The position numbers and the translations under genes are program-made. From positions 30,777 through 94,776 of the forward strand of contig JANYFR010000028.1 of the NCBI GenBank assembly GCA_025362585.1: a stretch of DNA of 64,000 nt. Reading direction: 5' to 3'. The stretch comes from Acidimicrobiales bacterium. GTDB taxonomy: Bacteria > Actinomycetota > Acidimicrobiia > Acidimicrobiales > RAAP-2. The notes under the pieces are model-generated. The model saw only the letters and a list, made by a program, of their open reading frames with translations. It was not told the DNA's origin and did no database searches. Shown one piece after another: positions 1-8,044 of this stretch. Numbering within the stretch: position 1 is the stretch's first letter; each line of letters begins with the position of its first letter.

Positions 1-1
1 C

Positions 2-94
2 GACGACACGAGGTCGCGAATTGGCTTCGTGGTCAGTGGTCGCAACATTTCTCACGAGCTTCTGATTGAGCTTGTCCAAGAGCCACGCTCCTAA
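2..94 (+). CDS. C-terminal end of an unidentified protein (partial)
   Basis: Only the last 30 residues lie in the window, in a frame open from base 2 to a TAA. The visible part (IGFVVSGRNISHELLIELV) has the rhythm of the C-terminal strand-helix of fold-type II PLP enzymes such as threonine/serine dehydratases, which usually read SGGN where this has SGRN. That is a resemblance over a very short stretch, so no product is assigned. A second frame (bases 1-69) is also open and less protein-like. Confidence 0.3.
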   Translation, partial: DDTRSRIGFVVSGRNISHELLIELVQEPRS

Positions 95-103
95 ACGGGG
101 CGG

Positions 104-121
104 GTTCGTCGAGAGACGAAC
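104..121 (+). terminator. Hairpin after the first partial gene
   Basis: A perfect 7-bp stem (GTTCGTC / GACGAAC) closes a GAGA tetraloop ten bases after the stop of the partial gene and just before the next promoter-like TAGGGT. There is no U tract, so it is at best a Rho-independent-like or 3'-end protecting hairpin. Confidence 0.3.
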
Positions 122-135
122 GGTAGGGTGCGCGC

Positions 136-933
136 ATGGCGGTGCCGAAACGAACCGGGGCGATGCTGCTCGCCGCCGCTGCGTTGGGGCTCTCCACCAC
201 GGGTGTCGTTGTGGCCGCCACTGATGCCAATCCGCAGGGCGTCGTCAGGGACACCCTCCTACTGCACGGCTATCCACCCACCTCCGCCAACCTGCTGGTC
301 ACTCTCTCGGCGGGCCAGACGTACGGACTGACGGCCAACGTCAACGTCGACTTCACGAACAACGCGGTGGGGGCCACCGTCAACTTCCCACTCGTCGTCT
401 CGGTGTCGTCGATTCAACTGCGCCTCACTGGCGGCCACCTCTACGTCGGCTCGGCGGTGGCGACGTCGGCCAAGTGGATGGCGATCGCCATGAAGTCCCC
501 GTCGCTCCTTGGGCTCGCCCTCGAGCTCACCAAACCCCACATCGCCCTCATCAGGGGCTTCGCGAGGGCGTCGAGCACGACCAACGGGTTCATCACCACG
601 TACACCTTCCGGCGCGATCACGTCGCGGTGTCCAATATCTTGGCTTTCGCGAACCGCACGGGCGAGCTCGGCACGCTGGTTTGGACGGTCAACACTGGTG
701 CCGAGGGCGAAGTCATCGCCAGCACCGTGATCGTCACGTCGCGTCGTTCGACGACGACGCTGTCCGCCCAGGTCCTCTCCTACAATCACTCTGGCCACGT
801 CACGGCGCCACCGCCGAGCGACGTGGTTCCGGCGTCGGGCTCGATCCTTCGGGAGATTCTCCATTCGGCGCTGCTGAACAACGTCATGCTGCCACAGAAC
901 TTCGCCACCCTGGGCCAAATGAACCTCAACTAG
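136..933 (+). CDS. Secreted protein of unknown function
   Basis: 265 residues. Residues 1-28 form a typical Sec signal peptide: a basic start (KRTG), then an Ala/Leu-rich core ending near VVAAT. There is no lipobox cysteine, so the product should be released or held on the outer face rather than lipidated. The mature part is rich in Val/Thr/Ser beta-strand segments, like the beta-rich folds of exported lipid- or polymer-binding proteins, but I do not recognise a family. The ATG lies six bases after TAGGGT (124-129), which fits a leaderless mRNA. The next gene, a membrane protein, follows 10 bases later and is probably co-transcribed. Confidence 0.65.
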   Translation: MAVPKRTGAMLLAAAALGLSTTGVVVAATDANPQGVVRDTLLLHGYPPTSANLLVTLSAGQTYGLTANVNVDFTNNAVGATVNFPLVVSVSSIQLRLTGGHLYVGSAVATSAKWMAIAMKSPSLLGLALELTKPHIALIRGFARASSTTNGFITTYTFRRDHVAVSNILAFANRTGELGTLVWTVNTGAEGEVIASTVIVTSRRSTTTLSAQVLSYNHSGHVTAPPPSDVVPASGSILREILHSALLNNVMLPQNFATLGQMNLN

Positions 934-943
934 ATTGACCACG

Positions 944-1582
944 ATGGCGACTACCAAGACTGAGCCCAACTGGCCGGCGTCGTTGGCGGTGATCTTCTGT
1001 GTGGCGCTGTACGTCGTGCTGCCCAGTCGAGTAGTCGTGGGGCCGCGCTGGCTCTTGCCGATCCTCATCTCCCTGCTCTTATTTCCACTGATGGCGAGGA
1101 GGCATCGTCATCCGGACGAGTCACCGTGGGTCCGCCGGCTGACGATATCGCTGATCGTCATCATCACCGTCGCGAACGTGCTCTCGATGTCCCTGCTGGT
1201 GCGCCACCTGCTGGTCGCCCACGTGACGCAGGGCCGCAACCTCATCTTTGCGGCGGTCTCGGTCTGGCTGACCAACGTCATTGTCTACGGTCTGTGGTTT
1301 TGGGAGGTCGATCGTGGCGGTCCTCACCGGCGGGCCGGCGAAAAGGCCGATCACCCCGATATTCAGTTTCCCCAACTGGAGAATCCGAACCTGGCGCCGT
1401 CCGATTGGCGCCCGCGCTTCTTCGACTACCTCTACACGTCCTTCGCGAACGGCACGAGCTTCGCGCCGGCCGACTCCATGCCCCTGACCTTTCGAGCCAA
1501 GGCCCTCTTTATGGGTGAGTCGATCGTCTCGTTCGTGACGATCGCGGTCGTCGCGGCCCGCGCTGTCAACATCCTCGGGTAG
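944..1582 (+). CDS. Integral membrane protein, DUF1345-like
   Basis: 212 residues from the ATG at 944; an in-frame TTG nine bases earlier is less likely. Hydrophobic segments lie at about residues 12-28, 35-50, 66-88, 99-120 and 185-208. Between the fourth and fifth is a hydrophilic loop with the pattern FDYLYTSFANGTSFAPAD. The DYLY-SF-G-F-D arrangement before a final helix recalls the C-terminal region of DUF1345 inner-membrane proteins; that link is an inference. Function unknown. It follows the secreted protein by 10 bases and ends two bases before the convergent amine-oxidase stop codon. Confidence 0.6.
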   Translation: MATTKTEPNWPASLAVIFCVALYVVLPSRVVVGPRWLLPILISLLLFPLMARRHRHPDESPWVRRLTISLIVIITVANVLSMSLLVRHLLVAHVTQGRNLIFAAVSVWLTNVIVYGLWFWEVDRGGPHRRAGEKADHPDIQFPQLENPNLAPSDWRPRFFDYLYTSFANGTSFAPADSMPLTFRAKALFMGESIVSFVTIAVVAARAVNILG

Positions 1583-1583
1583 A

Positions 1584-2972
1584 TCAGCGCAGCATCCGTT
1601 CGAGGAGGGCGCTCGCGCGACTCAACCGTCCGCGGCGCCGTTCAACCCGGTCGGCCCACGTCGCGAGACCGAGTCCCACGTTGATGCCGAGCCAGCGCAG
1701 GGGCTCCACTTCCCAGCGTCGGCTGTGGTGCTGTACGAAGGGGAGTCGAGTGAACTCGGTGTCGACGTCGGGCTCGGTGATGAGGTCCGCCAGCGCCGTG
1801 GCGGCGACGTGGCTCAAGACGACCCCGTCACCGGTGTAACCCCCGGCCGACGCCAGACCCGTCTGGTAGTTCACGCGCACTGACGGCCAGTGGTCGCGCG
1901 GCATGGCGAGGGGCCCGCCCCACCGATGCGAGATCGATCCGTCCATCGTCGGAAAGAGCTCGTGCAGAGTCGATTCGAGCATCGAAAAGACTTTCGCGTT
2001 GGCGTCGAAGCGCTCCTCGATGGTCGAACCGAAGTGGTAGGGCGAGCCCCGTCCGCCAAAGGCAATGCGGTCGTCACTCGTGCGTTGCCCGTAGATGACG
2101 AGGTGGCGATCATCGGTGAAGGTCGCGTGGCGAGAGAATCCCACGTCATCCCAGAACCTCGCCGACAGCGGTTCGGTGGCGACCATGAGCGAGTAAACCG
2201 GCACGACGCTTCTTCGTTCGTGTGGCATGGTCGGCGTGAAGGCCTCGGTCGCTCGAACGACGAAGTCGGCGTGCACGCTCGCGCCGAGCGTGACCACCTC
2301 GGGCTGGCGTCCGGGGCGCCCCGGAAGGATCCGCAGCACCTTCGTCGCTTCGTAGACCGAGACGCCGAGTCGCTCGACGACGTCGCTGAGTCCGCGCACG
2401 AGCCGGGCCGGATTGAGACGGGCACAGTGCGGCGAGTACTTCGCGCCGAGGGCGCCGTCGACGGAGCCGTGTTCGGCCAGGGCGTCGCCCTCGAGCCAGG
2501 CGAGGTCCTCGGGACCGACGCCCAGCGCCCTCGAGCTCTCGATGGTCGCGAGAATCCGGTCCCGCTGGACCGCGGAGCGGGCAAAGTCGATCGTGCCGCC
2601 CTGGGTGAAGTGCGCCTCAATGCCGTCTTCTCGTTCACATCGGCCGAGGTTCGTGACGGCCCGTTCGAGGAGGCGTCGTTGCTCGGTGAAGGTCTCGAGT
2701 CCGCAGTAGGCGACGACGCTCTCGTCACTGATGGGGAAGAGGGCCGAGGCCCACCCGCCGTTGCGTCCCGACGCACCGAATCCGCAGACCGACTGCTCGA
2801 GCACCGCGACGCGCAGCGTGGGGTCGCGCCGCTTCAGTTCGCGCGCCGTCCAGAGGCCCGTGAAGCCGCCTCCGACAATGGCCACGTCGACATCGAGGTG
2901 GCGGTCCAGCGCGGGGCGCGCCGTGACGGGCCGCTCGAGCGTGGACCACCACAACGAAGGTGGTGGCTGCAT
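1584..2972 (-). CDS. FAD-dependent amine/amino-acid oxidoreductase (DAO family)
   Basis: 462 residues. The N-terminal dinucleotide motif VAIVGGGFTG (about residues 29-38) is the Rossmann GxGxxG of the DAO superfamily. It is followed by FGASGRNGG, typical of the PuuB/glycine-oxidase branch, and the C-terminal GYTGDGV is the second FAD-contacting motif. Members oxidise primary or secondary amines (for example gamma-glutamylputrescine, glycine or sarcosine) to imines with release of peroxide; the substrate cannot be read from the sequence. Its ATG overlaps the aminotransferase stop (TAATG), so the two are translationally coupled. Last gene of the asnC-aminotransferase-oxidase operon, which suggests amine or polyamine degradation. 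Confidence 0.85.
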   Translation of the reverse strand: MQPPPSLWWSTLERPVTARPALDRHLDVDVAIVGGGFTGLWTARELKRRDPTLRVAVLEQSVCGFGASGRNGGWASALFPISDESVVAYCGLETFTEQRRLLERAVTNLGRCEREDGIEAHFTQGGTIDFARSAVQRDRILATIESSRALGVGPEDLAWLEGDALAEHGSVDGALGAKYSPHCARLNPARLVRGLSDVVERLGVSVYEATKVLRILPGRPGRQPEVVTLGASVHADFVVRATEAFTPTMPHERRSVVPVYSLMVATEPLSARFWDDVGFSRHATFTDDRHLVIYGQRTSDDRIAFGGRGSPYHFGSTIEERFDANAKVFSMLESTLHELFPTMDGSISHRWGGPLAMPRDHWPSVRVNYQTGLASAGGYTGDGVVLSHVAATALADLITEPDVDTEFTRLPFVQHHSRRWEVEPLRWLGINVGLGLATWADRVERRRGRLSRASALLERMLR

Positions 2973-4393
2973 TAGGCGAAGAGCTTGGCCGCTCCGGTGA
3001 AGACCTCGCGCATCGTGCCGACCATGAAGTCAATGTCGGCCCGCGTCGAGATGAGTGGGGGCGCCAACTGGACCACCGGGTCGCCTCGGTCGTCCGAGCG
3101 GCAGATGAGGCCGCGTCGGAACATCTCGGGCGAGACGTAACCGCGGAGCAGCCGTTCGGCGTCTTCGCCGGCCCACGTCTCTTTCGTCGTCTGGTTCTTC
3201 ACCAGTTCGACGCCCCAGAAGTAGCCGCTGCCGCGCACGTCACCGACAATGGGAATCTCCTTCAGGTCATTGAGGCTCTGGCGAAAGTAGTCCTCATTGG
3301 CGAGCACGTTCTCGAGGACCTTCTCGGTCTCCATAATCTCGATGTTCTTCAACGCCACCGCGCAGGCCATGGGGTGTCCCGACCACGTGAAGCCGTGTTG
3401 GAACGAGGCGTCGTCGTGCTGGAAGGGCTCGGCCAGGCGGTCCGAGACGATCATCGCACCGAGGGGTGCGTAGCCCGAGGTGATGCCCTTGGCGCAGGTG
3501 ATGATGTCGGGGACGTAGTCGAACTTTTGGCCGCCGAACCAGGTACCGAGTCGCCCGAAGGCGCAGATCACGTCGTCCGAGACCAGAATGACGCCGTAGC
3601 GGTCGCAGATCTCACGCACGGCCTGCCAGTAGCCGCGCGGAGGGACGAAGCACCCTCCGGCGTTCTGGACCGGCTCGAGGAAGACCGCGGCGACCGTCTC
3701 GGGTCCCTCTCGTAGTATGGCCTCTTCGATCTGGTGGGCCTGCCACAGACCGAAGGCCTCGAAGTCGTCGCCGAAGCGCTCGGCGCGATAGAAGTTGACG
3801 GTCGGTACCTTCACGGCTCCGGGCACGAGTGGCTCGAACGGTTTGCGGTAGCCCTCGAGCGACGTGATCGTGAGTGCGCCCAGCGTCGTGCCGTGGTACG
3901 CGACGTCGCGGCTGATCACCTTGTAGCGATCGGTGTCACCGCGCATCTTGTGATACTGGCGAGCGAGCTTCCAGGCACTCTCGACGGCCTCGGCGCCACC
4001 GGAAGTGAAGAAGACGCGGTTGAGGTCACCGGGGGCGAGGCTCGCGATCTTCTCGGCCAGTTCAATGGCTTTCGGGTGTGCGTAGGTCCACAACGGGAAG
4101 AAGGCCATCGTGGTCATCTGTTCCGCGGCGGCGGCCGCAATGTCGGCGCGCCCGTGGCCGAGCATGTTGGTGAAGAGACCCGACAGGCCGTCAAAGTACT
4201 CGACGCCGTTGGCGTCGTAGACCCGAGTGCCCTCGCCGCGCACCATTATGGGGATCTCCTTGTTCTCGCTGTAGGCACCCATCCGCGACATCTGGAGCCA
4301 CAGGTGGCGCCGAGCCCTCTCCGAATAGTCGCGGCTGGCGTGTTTCTCGTCAGAGAAATTGACTCCGTCACTGATGATGTCGTGAATCGTCAC
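2972..4393 (-). CDS. Class III (omega) aminotransferase, beta-alanine/putrescine:pyruvate type
   Basis: 473 residues, the normal length of omega-aminotransferases. A PLP-binding block TSGGAEAVESAWKLAR lies near residues 130-145, LVSDDVICAFGR near 271-281 supplies the ring-nitrogen aspartate, and Lys302 in CAKGITSGYAPLGA is the expected Schiff-base lysine. The sequence is closest in style to the beta-alanine-pyruvate / polyamine-pyruvate group (SpuC-like), which moves an omega-amino group to pyruvate and yields alanine. A divergent alanine dehydrogenase nearby would regenerate the pyruvate. The GTG start is fused with the stop of the AsnC regulator (GTGA) and the end with the oxidase ATG, so three genes form one coupled operon. 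Confidence 0.88.
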   Translation of the reverse strand: MTIHDIISDGVNFSDEKHASRDYSERARRHLWLQMSRMGAYSENKEIPIMVRGEGTRVYDANGVEYFDGLSGLFTNMLGHGRADIAAAAAEQMTTMAFFPLWTYAHPKAIELAEKIASLAPGDLNRVFFTSGGAEAVESAWKLARQYHKMRGDTDRYKVISRDVAYHGTTLGALTITSLEGYRKPFEPLVPGAVKVPTVNFYRAERFGDDFEAFGLWQAHQIEEAILREGPETVAAVFLEPVQNAGGCFVPPRGYWQAVREICDRYGVILVSDDVICAFGRLGTWFGGQKFDYVPDIITCAKGITSGYAPLGAMIVSDRLAEPFQHDDASFQHGFTWSGHPMACAVALKNIEIMETEKVLENVLANEDYFRQSLNDLKEIPIVGDVRGSGYFWGVELVKNQTTKETWAGEDAERLLRGYVSPEMFRRGLICRSDDRGDPVVQLAPPLISTRADIDFMVGTMREVFTGAAKLFA

Positions 4394-4914
4394 TTTGCCC
4401 CCCAGGCGTAGGTCTGCTTCGATAACTTCAAATACAGAAATGTCTCGACTTCGGTCACCCCGGGAATGCTCCGGATGGCGTCGTTCAAGAGGTGGACCAG
4501 CGCGTCGTCGTCGACGGCGATCAGTTCGGCGATGATGTCGAAACTGCCCGCCGTCATGACGACGTAGTTCGCCTCTTCGATTGACGCGACCTTGTCAGCG
4601 ACGAGTCGGACGTCACCGTGGACGCGAATGCCCACGAGCGCCTCTCGTCCGTAGCCGAGTTGTAGCGGATCGGTAATCGCCACGATCTGCATGACGCCAG
4701 AGTCCCGAAGACGTTGCACGCGACGACGCACCGCCGCCTCGGAGAGACCAACCTCCTCGGCAATCGCACCGTAGGCGCGACGACCGTCGCGTTGCAGTTG
4801 GCTGATGATCTGGCGGTCAATCGCGTCGAGGGCGTTCGGCGCGGAAGAGATGAGTTCGAGGTTCGATCGCTCGACGCTCTTCGGACTCTTCGGTTGAGAT
4901 TTGTGGGCTGGCAT
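4390..4914 (-). CDS. Lrp/AsnC family transcriptional regulator
   Basis: 174 residues from the ATG at 4914. The frame stays open far upstream, but the earlier residues are non-protein-like and a good -10 (TATACT) lies between. A Lys/Ser-rich tail (1-25) precedes an AsnC-type HTH at about 30-85 (LDAIDRQIISQLQRDGRRAYGA... LSEAAVRRRVQRL). The Lrp/AsnC ligand-binding RAM domain occupies about 95-170 (VMTAGSFDIIAEL..., SIPGVTEVETFLYLK). Family members sense amino acids and bind DNA as octamers. As first gene of the amine-catabolism operon, and divergent from the permease, it is the obvious local regulator of both sides. Confidence 0.9.
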   Translation of the reverse strand: MPAHKSQPKSPKSVERSNLELISSAPNALDAIDRQIISQLQRDGRRAYGAIAEEVGLSEAAVRRRVQRLRDSGVMQIVAITDPLQLGYGREALVGIRVHGDVRLVADKVASIEEANYVVMTAGSFDIIAELIAVDDDALVHLLNDAIRSIPGVTEVETFLYLKLSKQTYAWGAK

Positions 4915-5314
4915 TGTGTGCTCCAGGCTCGGTGGCCCGAAGGCTCCGTGGCTGCGGATAGAGACAGTATAGGACCATATTGCGACGGATTGAGTCGCTT
5001 TTTTCCCGTGAGGAGACATATTCGTACATTTCTGTTGCGGAAACCTAGGAAACTCTGGCAGAGTGACTGCGGGAACGGCCGCCAGGCCGCCGCGACGTTG
5101 GAGGGGACTATCGCTCGTTTCGCCCATCACATCGGGGCCAGGACGTCGCGCCGAGGAGGCCATGGCCGTCGACGCGCAGCACCGTGGAACTGAAACCCTG
5201 GGCGACGGCGTCGAGGAGTGCACTGGAAGCAGTCACGTTGGGCACCACGTTCAGGCGTAGGGTCATCAACATCATCGGTTGAAGTTCAAGTTGCTACGAG
5301 GAGGAATAGTCACA
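4915..5314. other. 400-bp divergent regulatory region between asnC and the permease
   Basis: It holds the asnC -10, the GCGAC/GTCGC inverted repeat followed by six T, and near its right end the strong ribosome site GAGGAGGA (about 5299-5306) of the permease. A 55-codon minus-strand frame (5275 to 5108) has coding-like third positions but no recognisable product or start signal, so it is not called. No RNA gene was seen. Confidence 0.4.
4966..4971 (-). promoter_or_regulatory. -10 element of the asnC operon
   Basis: On the minus strand this reads TATACT, five of six matches to the sigma-70 consensus, 51 bases before the regulator ATG. No clear -35 is present 16-18 bases upstream, as expected for an activated or autoregulated promoter. 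A small inverted repeat (GCGAC-7-GTCGC, 4982-4998) sits just upstream and could be an AsnC operator; that role is an inference. Confidence 0.5.
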
Positions 5315-6847
5315 ATGTCCATAGATGACATCAAGGGTCCTTTTGGTGCTCCGGTTCCGAAGTCCCAGGAAAAAACGCAACTGCTGCATGATGAGTTGAA
5401 CCTCTTCGACGCCACCGCGGTGGCGGTGTCGTCGGTGGCACCGGCCTACTCGGCCGCGTCCACGCTCTCGTTGGTTCTGGTGATCGTGGGCGTTGGCGCG
5501 TACGGCCCGTCCGTCATCTTGGTCTCGTTCGTGCCGGTGATGTTCGTCGCCCTTTCGTACTTCCATCTCAATCGCCGCAATCCGAACTGTGGTGCGAGCT
5601 ACTCGTGGCTGAGCCAAGTCGTCCACCCGGCGGTGGGGTGGTACAACGGCTGGGTCCAGATTGCGAGCTCGGTGATCTTCTGCACCTCCGCCCCTCTGCT
5701 CGCAGGCATCTACACCCTGCAGTTTCTGCACCTGGCCTTCAACGCCGTGGGCCCGAACGCGTATGGCAATCCCCACGACATCGCGGTGGTGGCGGCGATC
5801 TATCTCGCCGTCGTGACCTTCATCTGCATCTACGGCATCCGCTGGACGACGAACGCGCAGTGGGTGATGGTCTGCATTGAGTACTTCGCGGTCATTGGCT
5901 TCTCCATTGGCGGCATCATCAAGGTGTGGGTGAGCCACCCCGTGCACTCCGTGAGCTTTCACCTGTCGTGGTTCAACCCGCTGCACATTGCCAGTTTTGG
6001 CGCCTTGGCCTCGGGACTGGCGCTCGGCGTGTTCTTCTTCTGGGGATGGGATACCGCACTCAATCTGACCGAGGAGTCGAAGAACTCGAGCAAGATCCCC
6101 GGCCAGGCCGGTCTCATCTCGATGTGGCTCTTGCTCGCGGTCTTCGTGCTTAACTTCGTGGCCATCGAGATGCTCCTCGGTCCGACCGCGGCCGCCGCAC
6201 AGGGGGCCAACGTGCTCTTCTACTTTGGCCAGCAGTTCGCCGGAACGTGGGCCAGTTACGTCATGATCTTCGCCGTCATTTCGTCCACGGTCGCCACGAC
6301 CCAGACGACGCTGTTGCCGGCGGCGCGCATCACCTACGCCATGGCCCGCGACGGCGTCTTCCCCAAGATTTTCGGCTCCGTGCACGAGAAGTTCAAGACG
6401 CCGGCGGTCGGTACGTTGATTCTGGCCTTCCTTTCACTGTTTGGCATCATGCTCACGACGCTCTCGTCGTCGTCGAATCACGTGTTTCAGAATCTGGTGA
6501 ACAACATCGGCGTGTTGGTGGCCTTCTATTACGGGATCACCGGCGTGGCCTGCGCCTGGGCCTTTCGAAAGACCCTGGGACAGGGACTGCGGGCGAACCT
6601 CGCCATGATCGTGGCCCCTTTCCTCGGTGGCATAGTTCTGCTCTTCACCTGCTTTGAAGTCATCAAACTGAATGGCCGGGCAGCGATTCCCGACATCATC
6701 GCGCTGGGCTTGGGCGTGCCGTTGGTGATTCTGGCGTGGGCCTCGACCCACAAGAAGAGGAGTTTCTTCACCCAGCCCCTGGTGGCCTACACGTCAATTG
6801 AGGACGACGTCGTGGTGCCGCTCCCCGCAGGACGAAAGTTTGATTGA
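5315..6847 (+). CDS. APC superfamily amino acid permease
   Basis: 510 residues, about twelve hydrophobic helices. The start is the ATG at 5315 because GAGGAGGA lies 9-16 bases upstream; an earlier TTG has no such site. The N-terminal stretch LFDATAVAVSSVAPAYSAAS (residues about 31-50) is the unwound TM1 region of APC transporters that binds substrate amino and carboxyl groups; TM6 has GVFFFWGWDTALNLTEES. It is a proton-coupled or exchange permease for an amino acid or amine. It is divergent from the asnC-aminotransferase-oxidase operon and its stop lies 2 bases before the alanine dehydrogenase ATG, so it probably imports the substrate that the cluster degrades. Confidence 0.88.
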   Translation: MSIDDIKGPFGAPVPKSQEKTQLLHDELNLFDATAVAVSSVAPAYSAASTLSLVLVIVGVGAYGPSVILVSFVPVMFVALSYFHLNRRNPNCGASYSWLSQVVHPAVGWYNGWVQIASSVIFCTSAPLLAGIYTLQFLHLAFNAVGPNAYGNPHDIAVVAAIYLAVVTFICIYGIRWTTNAQWVMVCIEYFAVIGFSIGGIIKVWVSHPVHSVSFHLSWFNPLHIASFGALASGLALGVFFFWGWDTALNLTEESKNSSKIPGQAGLISMWLLLAVFVLNFVAIEMLLGPTAAAAQGANVLFYFGQQFAGTWASYVMIFAVISSTVATTQTTLLPAARITYAMARDGVFPKIFGSVHEKFKTPAVGTLILAFLSLFGIMLTTLSSSSNHVFQNLVNNIGVLVAFYYGITGVACAWAFRKTLGQGLRANLAMIVAPFLGGIVLLFTCFEVIKLNGRAAIPDIIALGLGVPLVILAWASTHKKRSFFTQPLVAYTSIEDDVVVPLPAGRKFD

Positions 6848-6849
6848 CG

Positions 6850-7968
6850 ATGATTATTGGAGTACCGAAGGAAATTAAGACCGACGAATACCGGGTCGCG
6901 CTGACGCCCGCGGGAGTGCGCGAGTTGACCGGCGCGGGACACCAGGTCCTCATTGAGAAGGGGGCGGGAGTCGGCTCGTCCATTGCCGACGCCGACTACG
7001 TCGCCAACGGGGCCACCATCGTCGACGACGTGGACGACGTCTGGAGCCGGAGCGACCTCATCACCAAGGTGAAGGAGCCGATTGCCACCGAATTTGCGCG
7101 GCTCGGCGCCCGCAAGAACCAGGTCCTCTTCACCTACCTCCACCTCGCCGCCTCCCAGGAGTGCACCGACGCGTTGGTGAAGGCCAACAACGTCGCGATC
7201 GCGTACGAGACCGTGCGACTGCGCGACAACTCGCTGCCGCTGCTAACCCCCATGAGCGAGGTCGCCGGCCGCATGGCCACGCTGATGGGCGCGCACCACT
7301 TGATGCGTCCCGGCGGGGGCCACGGATCATTGATCAGTGGCGTGCCCGGGGTAGCGCCGTGCAACGTCGTGGTTATCGGCGCCGGCGTTTCGGGACTCGC
7401 GGCCGCCACGATGGCGGTCGGACTGCACGCGAACGTGAAGATCCTCGACCGCAACCTCGAACGCCTACGCCAGGTGGACATCCATCTCGACGGTCGCGTG
7501 CAGACGATTGCGTCCTCGACTCTGGCAATCGAAGAGGCCTGTCTCGACGCGGACATCGTCATCGGTGCCGTCTTGGTGGTCGGGGCGCGGGCCCCGAAAC
7601 TCGTCAGCAACGATCTGGTGTCGCGAATGCGTCCCGGATCGGTCCTCGTCGATATCGCGGTCGACCAGGGAGGCTGCTTTGAGGCCACGAGGCCCACGAC
7701 GCACTCGGACCCGGTCTTTGAGGTGAATGGTTCGATCTTCTACTGCGTGGCGAACATGCCCGGCGCCGTGCCGTACACGTCCACGTACGCGCTGGCGAAC
7801 GCGACGCTGCCCTACACCTTGGAGCTCGCGCGTCACGGCTGGCGCGAGGCGGTGCTCGCCGACGACGCGCTCGCCGAGGGCGTGAACGTGGTCGGCGGCG
7901 CCGTCACCTACGGGCCCGTCGCCGACGCTCTCGGCCTCCCTTACAGTCCACTGCGTTCACTGCTGTAG
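6850..7968 (+). CDS. ald: Alanine dehydrogenase
   Basis: 372 residues, the usual length. The N-terminal MIIGVPKEIKTDEYRVALTP is the AlaDH/PNT signature, with the substrate-binding Arg and the VALTP segment. Lys in ITKVKEP and His in YLHLAAS are the conserved catalytic pair. VVVIGAGVSGLAAATMA (about 173-189) is the NAD-binding Rossmann loop. It interconverts L-alanine and pyruvate plus ammonia with NAD. Start ATG 6850 gives the canonical N-terminus. Coupled to the permease upstream. In this context it most likely recycles alanine made by the pyruvate-dependent aminotransferase back to pyruvate. Confidence 0.95.
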   Translation: MIIGVPKEIKTDEYRVALTPAGVRELTGAGHQVLIEKGAGVGSSIADADYVANGATIVDDVDDVWSRSDLITKVKEPIATEFARLGARKNQVLFTYLHLAASQECTDALVKANNVAIAYETVRLRDNSLPLLTPMSEVAGRMATLMGAHHLMRPGGGHGSLISGVPGVAPCNVVVIGAGVSGLAAATMAVGLHANVKILDRNLERLRQVDIHLDGRVQTIASSTLAIEEACLDADIVIGAVLVVGARAPKLVSNDLVSRMRPGSVLVDIAVDQGGCFEATRPTTHSDPVFEVNGSIFYCVANMPGAVPYTSTYALANATLPYTLELARHGWREAVLADDALAEGVNVVGGAVTYGPVADALGLPYSPLRSLL

Positions 7969-8044
7969 ATTGCGGTACTCGAAGGATTCAGGGGATCGCA
8001 CTCGTTGAGTCCTTGTCGCTTCTCAAACGAATCACGGGGGTTCC

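Noticed and set aside
4982..5004. GCGAC/GTCGC hairpin followed by six T as a terminator
   Set aside because: The stem is only five pairs and no plus-strand gene ends there; it lies in the asnC promoter, so an operator is more likely.
5108..5275. 55-codon minus-strand frame in the asnC-permease gap
   Set aside because: Coding-like third positions but no promoter-start signature, no recognisable protein features, and it lies in a regulatory region.
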